A stretch of 64,000 nt of DNA, from contig NW_026946363.1 in assembly GCF_035222375.1 (NCBI RefSeq), positions 5,890,001 to 5,954,000 on the forward strand. Reading direction: 5' to 3'. Below the pieces are notes generated by a model. That model had not been told where the DNA came from. It was given only the letters and a program-made list of their open reading frames with translations, and searched no databases. The position numbers and the translations under genes are program-made. Each line of letters starts with the position of its first letter. Within the stretch, counting starts at the first letter, position 1. Origin of the DNA: Podospora pseudocomata. Taxonomy: Eukaryota; Ascomycota; Sordariomycetes; Sordariales; Podosporaceae. This document shows positions 1 to 9,898 of this stretch, piece after piece.

Positions 1-2127
1 TGAGCTTTTGTTTTTCAGGCCAGGCTTTTTACAAGTTTGGGTCTGGGGTCTGGTTTCATGTTTTTGAACCTCAACTCCAATCAGCTCAGAATACAGCTGC
101 GACTTGCTCGGATTGTCGGAAAAACACGGAGGTAAGTGGTAGAAATTACTTCTTGTTGACGGTTGCCCTCAGCCACGAGCTGTTGCCATTTTGGAGTCGA
201 AATAGGCACTCATGTAAAAGTCGAGGAAGAAAAACATTCTGCTCTGTTTCTCATTTCTACGACTGGCTAACATTTGGCCTGCTATGGCCGTGTGTCTGGC
301 AGAATGCCAGTATGGGAGTGTTTGAAACTCCAGATTCTGGCCCAGAGAACATATAAGTTTATGTGTCAGTAAAGCATCCGTTTCGGAATGTCTAATCACG
401 TTTCGGGACCGCAAGTCAAAAGACTGAGATGTGACTTGGAAAGACGGAAAGCTCTGGTCACCGCTTCTTTAGACATGAGCCGGGTACTTTTTGAAGCATA
501 GCCTGAGGAGAGATCTACTGTGAAAAAGGCAACAGCTGACTGGCGATGAAGTTCCACAAATCAACGTGATTGCCAAACACAAAGCAGATTCTCTTCGCAC
601 AATCACAATCACGATGTGTGGAATGTGTACCACCATCTCGACGGTCGACAGTGGCACAAGTACAACCGTTGATCAGTGCGCTTAAGTCCTTAAGGCCACC
701 CTGTTTGAGGAGATGCTCGACCCACGCACGAGAAAAAGATAAATGAGGTGTCAAAATAGGGTGCTGACATGCGAGGTGAGTTACGTGCTGAAGTCTCAGT
801 CACCATGATGGGAATATTCTCCGTGGCCAATGAGACTTATTTGTAGGAGAATGAAAATGCCTCGATCGATCTGGGACCGGGAATTGGGGGGGCGGGCGGT
901 GAAATTGGCGCTTTCGGTTGTTGAAACAGGCTCTGTGGTGATGTTGTGGTTGTTGCGATTGCCCATGAGGTTGTTCGATGCTGTTCATTTCAATGTGACT
1001 ATTCGCGACATAGAGACCTTCTGTCCAGTCGCTAAGGTCATCTGACCATCTGACAGCGGAGATCTGGTCTCGCAGCAGCGTTGTCTGCATGAAGCAGTGT
1101 AATATTCCTCGGTGCCTTGCTCGAAGGATCGATGAGCAGGGTCCCCTGAAATATCTTCTTGTGCTCCAGTTACCTCCTGCCGAGAATGTCGGGAGGCGCT
1201 TGCAGTTGATCCGTCCCCAAGTCGGTGACCCACGGGCATGATACACGAGGTTGGTCCGTGGTAGCGTTTAATATATGCTGATCTGGAATGCTGCAGGAGA
1301 AACAGAGATGCTAGATACAGTGGTCCATCGTCGGCTGCGCGGGTATCCGTGGGTTCGGCTGCCTGGTCCACCTGGCCTTCTTGTCGAGGGAAGAAGACCC
1401 GGTTAGGGCACGGTAAGGGCTTTGGTTGGAGGATGAGCGAGAAACTCGAGATCGCATGCATAGATTGCTCAAATCCGGTGGCACTGTCACCAATGCTGAC
1501 AGGATGGGACGAAGAAGAGCTGGAGCAGCATTCACTTCCCAAGCGCTCACCAAACCTAGCACTTGGACCCTTGATCCGACACACAAACTCTTGGCCGAGA
1601 GCATTAACCGCTCTGAACCGAGCGGCTGAGTTTGGCTGATTCACTGTGTTGTGGCAGCTACCCGCTTGTACGAGGCACTGGCGCCGTCCCGTCATTGTCT
1701 CCAGTTCCCAATCAGTTCACTGTGCTCTTGGTGACTTGAAAACCTTGACCGCTCCGCTCTTGCAGGTAGCCATGGAGTTGCTCTCGGTTTGCGATTGTCG
1801 GCAAGTTCCATAACTTGGCGTCTCCCCGGATTTCCCTGGGGCACGTCGGGACCGGTAGTCATCCGGCGATGCGGAGAGTGAGTAGGCTTCCTTCATCGGC
1901 TCGAGTCAATACTTTATCAGGGGGTCCGTCCAAAGATTGCCTCCTCGACAACATAACTGACAGGACAAAGATTTTGACTCCTTGGACGACTCCAACACTC
2001 GGTGTCGACGCGTGGCAACCTTTCGCCATCCACCCATACGCAATTCCGGTACGTTGGGGATAGTTTAGGCCACTCATCGGTCCCGTCGGCGAGTCCTTGC
2101 AACTGACGAAGCGCTCAGGGACCAAAA
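1..2127. other. Gene-poor stretch, no supported gene
   Basis: I see no convincing gene on either strand. The open frames here are short, overlap one another antisense, and have no recognisable domain or splice structure. The stretch before 2128 probably contains the promoter and leader of the small membrane-protein candidate that follows. The window may also start inside the flank of a gene that lies outside it. Confidence 0.5.
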
Positions 2128-2679
2128 ATGCCAGATTATATTGGATCACCTGGGGGTGACCATGCAGATTTCAACCAGTCTTCGAATGCCATCCAGGACA
2201 AGCTCGGAGGCACCGGCAATATCGTTAATATCACCGCCGCCGAGATCGCCGTCATCGTTATCACAGTCACCCTGGTCTTGTTGGCTCTAGTTGGTGTCTT
2301 TTACTGTCGAATCTTGCAAGCTCGTCGGGATCTCGATATAGAAAACAAGGCGAAGGAGCGGGCTGCGGGCCCCGCGCTGGGCGATGCCATAGAACTGGTA
2401 CACACCAAGAGAGCATCCGGGAGCTCTTGCGATACGATATCGATCAAGAATAGAGACGAGATTGGCGAGCCCAGCTCGAGCAAGGGTAAAACGCCGGCCG
2501 CCATGGAATCGAACCAAGAACCAAAACTGCCTCTTCGACACTATATCCATTGGAAGAACCCAGATCCGAAGGGACAAACTAAGCAACAAGAAGAAGGTAG
2601 GCAAAAGCTGCTAAATCAAGGCTCGAGCAATCACTTACTCGGTGCTGCAGGTTCCTGTTCTTCACACCCTCCGTACTGA
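2128..2679 (+). CDS. Hypothetical single-pass membrane protein
   Basis: I do not recognise the family. The ATG at 2128 sits in an A-rich context (accaaaaATG). The N-terminus (about 38 residues) is hydrophilic and Gly/Asn-rich with no clear signal peptide. It is followed by one strong hydrophobic helix at about residues 39-61, then basic residues (RILQARR) and a charged, Ser-rich tail. By the positive-inside rule the tail should be cytoplasmic. The frame is open through 2679, but 2597-2650 has a GTAGGC donor, a CTAAA branch-like site and a GCTGCAG acceptor. Removing it (54 nt, phase 1) keeps the frame and gives 165 residues, exons 2128-2596 and 2651-2679. Fungal proteins of this shape include wall-stress sensors and many orphans; nothing here selects among them. 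It could be a species-specific gene. Confidence 0.45.
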   Translation: MPDYIGSPGGDHADFNQSSNAIQDKLGGTGNIVNITAAEIAVIVITVTLVLLALVGVFYCRILQARRDLDIENKAKERAAGPALGDAIELVHTKRASGSSCDTISIKNRDEIGEPSSSKGKTPAAMESNQEPKLPLRHYIHWKNPDPKGQTKQQEEGRQKLLNQGSSNHLLGAAGSCSSHPPY

Positions 2680-4160
2680 CCCCAAGTCTGGAGCATCTCG
2701 CTCCTTTGAGAAGACCTCGACATAATGGGGTCTTGCAGAATTCCCGCTCCTGAGTAAGCTGGATATGGGCCGACGATATTCGAAGGGGCAAAAGTTGGTT
2801 GCCCAGTGGCTGTTGTTGGAGAGATGATGGAACGAAGGGGAGATTTTTTCGTCAAGCTTCGGGTACCATTCCCGCCATAGCGGGCATTGTGTGCAGGAAG
2901 GTTAGATCATGGGGCATTTTGGTGAGCTGTTTTTAGGGGATTGTTTTGCGGCGTTCACGAGATACTAGACTGTAGAGGCTTCATGCCAGAAATTGTTAGC
3001 GCCTATTTCCACCAAGGCTCCAAGTTTTCTGAGTTGGATACGTACAACTGAAGCCTCGGTCCAGAGGCCCCCAAAATGACGACGATAAGAGTCGATCAAA
3101 GAACGTAGGCGAGGTCGATAGGTTGGTCTTTGGTGTTGGGCGAGATGCCGAGCCGCAAACACGTCGAGTGGTCAGGTCGTTGAGTAAGGAAGAGCTTGGT
3201 AGGAGCAGCTCGAGGTACGTAAACATCACCAAGAAAATAAAACAGAGCAGGACATGGAGTGTGTGGGCATCGTTGAATTCCCCAAAAGTGCAATCAATGG
3301 CTCGCGACAAGCCAAGAGATCCTTCGCGGGCCGCACCGAGTGATCCCAGCTTAGCGTCTCGGCTGCTGACAACTCCCCCAACCCACAATCCGGGGGTCAC
3401 TAACCCGATTTCACTGCCAACCCTAACCCAGTTGCATCTTCGCCCCGCTGATATCGACATGAGATGCCCCGAGGACCGCACCAGTCAATGCTATTTCTTG
3501 TTATCAACTGTTTTCACTATCCTGCTGCGCAACTCGATGGATTCTCGGCATGGGGAAAATCATCGACCATCAACCGGCACTTGTTCCAATCTCCATCTCT
3601 TGCTGCCTGGTATCGCTGCAGTATCTCGTCCTCGGGACAAGAGCAGGCGAACATGATCGCCGAGGGATACCTCAATCAAGTAAGCCGAAACCATCGAAGG
3701 GTGACTACTGAAACAACCCAACGTCCCCAGTTATCCCCAATGCAGCCTCCAGAAACATTCGCCAAGGCAAAATCCCCGCACCGGTCAACGAGAATGCAGC
3801 ATGAAAAAGCAAAATGGTGGAGGCAGTCTTCAAACAGATCCACACCGGTGAGGATCTATTGCAGAAGAGCATCTAGCAAAGGTCTCATAAGCTTAGAGAC
3901 CGTCCAATGATAACCCATCGGCTAACACTTGGATGCAGTTCGCCATCTCAGTTGTTCGCAAGCACGGCAAAAGCTTTGATGGAACCCAACAATCAGTCCT
4001 CTCAACTGCCACCTCCGAAAGGGCGACACGACAGCTGTCATGATGCCTCTCTGGTTGTAAAGGGCAGGTTCGAACGGTTCAGGAGCATATTCCCCGGCAG
4101 AATCCCTTCAAGGCCTATCAAGTTCGATGCTTACTTCCTCACGATCTCAGACTCATGATA

Positions 4161-4270
4161 TCTCGGAGAATCCTCTCCGAGAGATGTGCTCTTGAAGAAA
4201 CAAAGCCAATATAACCAAGGAGAAACTTCTCCGGAAACTCAACTTTGTAGGAGATAAGTCTCCGGAAACT
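4161..4270. repeat. Cluster of three short perfect hairpins
   Basis: Hairpin 1 has an 8-bp stem, TCTCGGAG (4161-4168) with CTCCGAGA (4175-4182), and a 6-nt loop. Hairpins 2 and 3 share the form GGAGA-N4-TCTCC followed by GGAAACT, at 4219-4239 and 4250-4270, so they are near copies of one another. All three carry related GGAGA/TCTCC arms. No gene, tRNA or terminator explains them. They may be the remains of a small dispersed repeat. Confidence 0.7.
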
Positions 4271-4586
4271 GTGATCGAGTCGAGGAATGACGATGGCCTC
4301 AGTAGGATGTACGAGGCATGTTTCATGTCGTACGATCAGTTCTGCATTTTGATTCGCTGGCGGTCATCAACCAAGCCAGATGGAAAGGGTATGCAACTCG
4401 TTGTTGAGTTTCTGTGGCTGAGAGCCTGTGCACCCATCACGTTGTACTGACCAATCAGCAAGCGACTGGTCGACATGATAGCACTGTGAGGCCATCCTGA
4501 CAGTTGTTTTTGATGCCAGACTGACGGCAAAAATGAAGGCACGTTTACAACAAAGCGAGCATACCATGATTTTGTGCACACGATAG

Positions 4587-4630
4587 CATCAATTTCCCAT
4601 CAATTTCCCATCAATTTCCCATCAATTTCC
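4587..4630. repeat. Tandem repeat, 11-bp unit, 4 perfect copies
   Basis: The unit CATCAATTTCC occurs four times in exact tandem at 4587-4597, 4598-4608, 4609-4619 and 4620-4630. A fifth copy breaks off after CAT. The perfect identity suggests recent slippage. It lies in non-coding DNA just before the palindrome cluster. Confidence 0.95.
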
Positions 4631-4737
4631 CATGATTCTCACCCAATGAACTGCTCACATGCACCAACGTGAGACTTTCGCCTACCCATGTCGTCTCCAC
4701 AGTGCTCACCCAGCCCCAGCTCTCAGTCCGAGACACT

Positions 4738-5040
4738 TGCGCAAAAATTGCTTCAGCATTTCTTGCGCGCGCAAAAATTCAGAGTTTGGGAAGTTTCGAT
4801 TTTCTGCGCGCAAGAGTTGAAATTTTGCGCGCAGATTTAGGAGAGACAGGTCCGCAAGAATTGTGGGTCTCGCCATGAAATTCTACGATTGGGGAGAATA
4901 CGCGAGTGCGAAAAAGACACAGACCAATAGCATCACTGCATTGCAACTTCTCCCTTGGCAGCCTGCAGCTGGGTGCATAAGTCACCGCTGGGAAGTGGAA
5001 GATGTGGGGCACTGCGCAAGAATTCATGTTTTTGCGCGCA
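4738..5040. repeat. Cluster of palindromic TGCGC(GC)A cores with A/T flanks
   Basis: Six cores are visible: TGCGCA at 4738-4743 and 5013-5018, TGCGCGCGCA at 4764-4773, and TGCGCGCA at 4805-4812, 4826-4833 and 5033-5040. Each core is its own reverse complement. The flanks are asymmetric: AAAATT follows the first two copies, AATTTT precedes the copy at 4826, and TTTT precedes and GAAATT follows the last. The copies are therefore inserted in both orientations. No gene lies here. Confidence 0.75.
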
Positions 5041-5499
5041 GAAATTCGACATCTTTTTTCTCAGGGAGCCAGAGGGAAAGCTCCCGAGGGCTGAGGTTTG
5101 GTGGAGTTGATATCTGATAAGAGATGGTTTGTCCGAGTTCATGAGACGTCTCGGCGTCAAGACCATGTGTTGGTGAGAAGGGGAAAGGTCATTTCTATAC
5201 AATCATGATTTTGGGGGTGACCCTCACCACCTCCGGACCACGCTTCTTCTGGGTCTGGTCCGGAGCGGCACCTCTTCGCCGCCGGACGGGGGTCGCTCCC
5301 CCGTACCGCCGTCTTCAGACTGCTGTCGTGAATCCCGATGTCACTGCTCCGCCGTTCTATATTCAAAAGGCCTCCCCAAAAAATACCTCTAACTGAGGAT
5401 CTTTCAAATGAATCGACTCTGGCTTTGTCACCGCTGATAACACCACAAGCTCCCTGGCCTGCGCGATGGTGACAGTCGGAACGAGTATGAATGCATGTC

Positions 5500-6700
5500 G
5501 ACCTTCCGGGCCACCGCGGGTGTCGTCGTTGAACATCCGGAGCGCTGTTCATCTTCACCAAACACCTCGCGGGCAGCATCTGGAGCATCCATGCGCTGCT
5601 ATGACCGCGTATATGAAACGTTGCGTCCCTGCCGTCTGTGCCTCCGGGGAATGAGAAATATCGCGTCCGGATCTTCCCTCAGGTATCATCACCGCCCGCG
5701 TATATGGACTGCTGCTTCCGCAACTTTCTCCGGAAGCCAGTTGATGCCTCCTCGACGTCTTCGTCCCCGGGGAATGAACTTTATGCTTCCTGGATCACCG
5801 CTCAGGACCGCGCATATGAAATGTTGCTTCGGCAACACTCCCCGGAAGATGTTCTGAGGCTTCTCTGAAGTTTTTCGCCACGGGGGGGGGGAAATCCATG
5901 CTCCCGGATCGCCTTTAGGTGTCAACCGCGGAGTGACTGGCAGTTTCCGGTCCTTAAAATGCCGCCGGGGAAAAATATTGACCTCCGGATCCAACCTGAT
6001 GCTGTCGAAAATGTGGAAGTGATTGAGATGGGTTGTCGGAGGCCATAGGGGTTTCCGGGCCAAGTTGTATTATAGAATGGGGCCTGCCACCGCACTCAAG
6101 CATGAATATTTGCTTCCGTACCACACAGTTCAACCCGGGGAAGACTCTCCATTCCGCCGTCCCTCTCCGCCTTTCCGCCCTCAGTCAGTCAGCTGCGTGT
6201 GATGGGTGAATTCTGCAATGCGGGAGCAATTCCGTGCCTAACTCTACAACATAGTTCAACCCAGGGAAGTTTGTGTCCTGTCCTTTGCGTGCCATCGCAG
6301 TCAATGCACGAAGTCGAGATATCACGCCGGAAAGAATTCCGTCCCACACTTTCCCACCCTCAACACCACCGCTGGGATGACCCCAAAGGGGTAATCCGCG
6401 GAGAAGCAGTTCCCCATTCTGTGCCTTCCTCTCACATACATCCTATCAAACCTACTCTGTCAAGTCCATGTCCAAGTGTTGTATCTTTCCGAGCCAACTC
6501 ACCCAACCCATCTCGCAAAAAGTTCCCAAGAAACCTAACCCATACATTCCCTCGACTTTACTGAACATCCCGCAGGATGTGATGCCTCTTCTCCGCGGGG
6601 GTAACCTGGATCTGTCCAGAGCTGTATTTCCTCGGAATCTAGACTCTTTTTCCGCGGAAACATCTCCTTCCGGGGAGATGCTACAGTCTCGTCTTATCTG
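5500..6700. repeat. Degenerate GC-rich repeat field
   Basis: Related blocks recur with divergence. Blocks containing CCGCG(T/C)ATATG begin near 5604, 5692 and 5808. Blocks of the form CCGGGGAATGA followed by a CCGGATC-like or CTGGATC-like element occur near 5646 and 5766, with weaker versions near 5880 and 5963. CCGCGG palindromes recur near 5512, 5930, 6398, 6592 and 6650. Spacing varies (about 88-120 bp), so this is not a clean tandem array. Short peptide-like frames (5638-5868) change frame between blocks. It may be the decayed remains of a repeat-encoding gene or a repeated element. Confidence 0.5.
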
Positions 6701-7512
6701 CAATTTGAGCCCGGCGACAATGTTGCTGTTGCGGATGGGTGACTTGGTGCCCAAACTATACGGTAGATATGCGAATATGTCACGATGCCTGACTGAAACC
6801 CTCCTCTCACCCATCTTCTCGCGTTCGTCATTCTCGTCATATCAAGACCTTCGAAAACATCGCCGAGGTTGTCCACCGGTAGTTGGGTCTGAGAAGCCCA
6901 GCCCAACTCCTCCCTAAATCACAGTGTCGAAGCACCTAGACCGCAATATTCGCGATAGGGGACTCTGTTGAACGCTGCCCGGAGGGCGCGCGGACTTTGG
7001 ACCCTCCGGTTATCGACGCCCTTTCTTTGCTGCTGCCCCATGGTCACTTGCAAATCATCATACAGCCCAACAATTGCACGGCCGTCTAGTCAGAGCCGCC
7101 TCCCGCCAGTCCACGATTGCCAGTCTTGGGTACGACAGATAGCCCGCCTCAGCTCGCGGTCATTAATCCATTCCCAGCATCCAAACACCACAAGACAGTT
7201 TCACAGACATCTCGGACAAGAAGCACACGACTTCCCCGGGATCACCAGACTAACACTCACAACCACCACCCAGACATCATTGATCAGCTGCAAAAAGCAA
7301 ATATCAATTCGCGCCCGAACGCCTTCCGCGCGTGCTCGCGCTCCTTACCCCAAACGCCGGCGCTATACATGCGTACATCTACATGAACAATCGAAATATC
7401 AACCCGTAAACCGCCTGTCCACCGTCCCAGCTTCCCCAGTCCACCTCCGTTAAACCATTTCTGATCATACAAACTTTCCCATGAATCTCCGCGCCCCCTT
7501 CCTCTCCCACTC

Positions 7513-9176
7513 TCAACGCTTCCCCTCGGGCGACTTTGGGCTTTTGGGCAAATACCGACTCTTGATCGCATGCCCGATGACGCTCATCCTGCTCCCGATG
7601 GTGCCGTCTTGCATTCGGCTCGCGAGGGCTTCTTCCAGGGCTGACTGGGTGACTGAAGCGTCTATTGCACACACACGCACGATTGGTACCGGCTGAAAGA
7701 AAGGGTAGGTAGGGATGATGTAAAAACTCACCATCGAGATCACTAAAACTGCTCCCCATGCTGGGAGTGCCCGTGCCGTCGCTGCCCTCACGGGAAACCC
7801 CCTTTCCTTTCTCTCTCAGCTCGGCCGTTCTGCTTCTCGGGGATAGTGTCCCATGAATGTGATCTTGACCGGCAACAGGGTATCTACCCCCACCGGCTGC
7901 CAGGGCAGTTCCAGGACGGTGAACGATAGCCGCTGAACTAGCTGATGAATCAGATGTTTGGCTGAACTCGCCACCGCCGGTGACACCAACAGGGGCACCT
8001 CTCAGTGTAGCGCCCAAATCCATCTGTTGTTGATGTGGGGGCGGTAAGAACGCAGGCTCGGGTTCATCCTCGTCTTCTTCGGCAAGGCCGTCGAATCCAG
8101 CGCGGTGGTCGCCGTAAACAGAGAATCGGGGCGGACGTCGAATGATACGGCTCTGGACGGGGGAGTCGTCAGAGTCCGAGTCCTCTTCGCTTTCTGAGGC
8201 AGCTGGGCTGGCGGAGACAGAAGGCTGGGCGGCGCCGAAGGTGGAGGTGTCATCTTGATCTGTTCCTTCGCGCTGTTGATACGAGAAAGAAGACATGTAA
8301 CGACCTGTAGATCGGGTGGAGGTGACAGAAGGGGCTGGTCTGATGCCGAGCTGGGTCTGGGTTGGGATAGTAGTGCCGGCGGATGAGTTGCGCGAGACAG
8401 CAGGGCGGAGAGGGATGGTGGTGGGCTTGGCTGCAGAAGGGCCGGTTCCGACGGTGGTGGCATACTCTGCGTCCTGTCTTGGGAGAGGAGCAGACGGAGT
8501 ATCTTTGCGATCATTGCGCATAGAAAGAGAAGAAGGAGCTCTGCCACTGGCCGAACCAGTGCGTCTCAGCGGCTCCGATATCTGAGGATAATGGGTGGTG
8601 TGGGAAGAAGGCTCGGCGCCGGGGATGGGTGAAGGAGCAGCAGAACCCCTACCTGTGGCTGCCTTGAGCATCTGAGCGCGGATTTGGCTTGCATGGCGAT
8701 CTGTGAGGTAGTTTGCCATCTGAATAAGGAAATCGACGGTCACCTCGAATTGTGAAGCTCTATAAGCACACAGTGTTAGTACACACTGAGGTCTTGCATC
8801 GACAAGGCAACATGCGGCTCTCACAGCTCGTTCCCTGCCTAGATGTTAGTAACATGCTTCAGATCAAAAGACACAAGAATGAACTGGCTTACAGTTGATA
8901 TTTCCACCCGAACGTGAGTTATCGGAGATGATACTCCAAAGCGCGTTCGACTTCTCTTCGTTCCAGTCCATCTATGCCGGCGTCAGTGAGTGAGTTCACA
9001 AGGCGGGCACAGTGCGAGCGCGTGCAACGTACCAGCGGCGGATCGACGAAGTCGCTGCGCTTGATGGGCAAGCGAATGTAGAGCAGGTACTTGGGTTCCT
9101 GCGCTACGCTCGCCTGCCCCTTGGGTTCTTTGGGCTCTGGGGCCCGACCCTCTCTCTGTCGTCGTTGCTCCTCCAT
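7513..9176 (-). CDS. atg29: Autophagy-related protein Atg29
   Basis: Atg29 is a subunit of the Atg17-Atg31-Atg29 scaffold that organises the phagophore assembly site when non-selective autophagy starts. Five exons (complement of 9033-9176, 8893-8971, 8825-8834, 7732-8759, 7513-7661) give 469 residues. The conserved N-terminal domain shows YLLYIRLPIKRSDFVDPP, then DWNEEKSNALW, then INWNELASQFEV and HASQIRAQM, the usual Atg29 order. The middle is long, Ser/Pro-rich and acidic, as expected of the disordered regulatory part. The C-terminus has the usual end motif (DASVTQSALEEAL ... RYL). The 10-nt third exon is needed to restore WNELA. Start: ATG 9176 is the first in-frame ATG, but the frame stays open and acidic upstream to about 9297, so an N-terminal extension or an extra 5' exon is possible. 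NUP53 is divergent, 722 bp away. Confidence 0.9.
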
Positions 9177-9898
9177 TTCTTGGAGCTCGGGGAGGAACTG
9201 TTCTGGTGACTGTTCCTCGTGGTCTTCCTCTTCAAAGATGGTTGGTTTGTTTGCAGCCGCGCAGGTCGCTGAGGTTGGCGGCGGGCCGGGATGTTTTCAG
9301 CAGGCTCCCAGGCGCTGTTAGCGCCCCCAGTGGGCAGCCTGGGGAAACGCAGCTGGGGGCCTACAGGCGCCTCGTCGTTGGAGTGATCGGATGACATTTT
9401 GGTGGAACCGTGCGTGGTGTTGCTGTCGTTGCCGGGGCGCTAGTCCTATATCCAACGTTACTGTTGCTTGAGAAAACTGGCTACAGCAATATTCCGGCAG
9501 ATATTTACTTGGCGGAAAGAGTTCAAGTGGGGCCTGCAAATGCTATTGTTCCAAGCGGGTCTGCTCTTTGCTATTCTTCTAACCGGATATGCCCCATGTA
9601 CACCACAAACAGTGGCCCAAGCTCCCCTGGGGCTCCATCCTGTAGTTGCTGGGTAGACAACTTTGGTGACTTTTGGGGGCCAGATCAAGAATTGGGGTCC
9701 TGCAAGCCACTGAAAAAATCGCGTGGCATTTTCTCGCAGCTTCGGAGAACAGGCTACAAAGGCTCAACCGGCCATTTCGCTTTGTGGTTACAGCATATTC
9801 GATTCTCACAGCAGCTCTCTTCCTTTGATTCCATTGGCTCCTGCCCTCCCTGCAAAACTTACTCAGCTGTCTTGCTCTCCCTGCGTTCGCCTGAAACC
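9177..9898. other. Divergent promoter region between atg29 and NUP53
   Basis: This holds the 5' flanks of two divergent genes. Two open frames extend into it without firm support as coding. One is upstream and in frame with NUP53 (from about 9410). The other is a minus-strand frame starting with an ATG at 9397 that is out of frame with atg29. I could not join the second to atg29 with any consensus intron. Confidence 0.5.

Larger units (their letters stand above)
2680..7512. other. Long non-genic stretch rich in short repeats and hairpins
   Basis: No gene is supported across about 4.8 kb. The possible frames (for example 3464-3910 and 5495-5868) lack domains and a splice logic. The stretch does contain unusual structure, listed separately: three perfect hairpins at 4161-4270, an 11-bp tandem repeat at 4587-4630, a cluster of palindromic TGCGCGCA-type cores at 4738-5040, and a GC-rich decayed repeat field at about 5500-6700. 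It looks like accessory or relic DNA between two gene groups. Confidence 0.6.

Noticed and set aside
9410-9898. Upstream in-frame extension of NUP53
   Set aside because: The frame is open for about 160 codons, but the sequence is compositionally unlike the protein, lacks conservation I can recognise and covers the divergent promoter. ATG 9899 has a better context and fits the family start.
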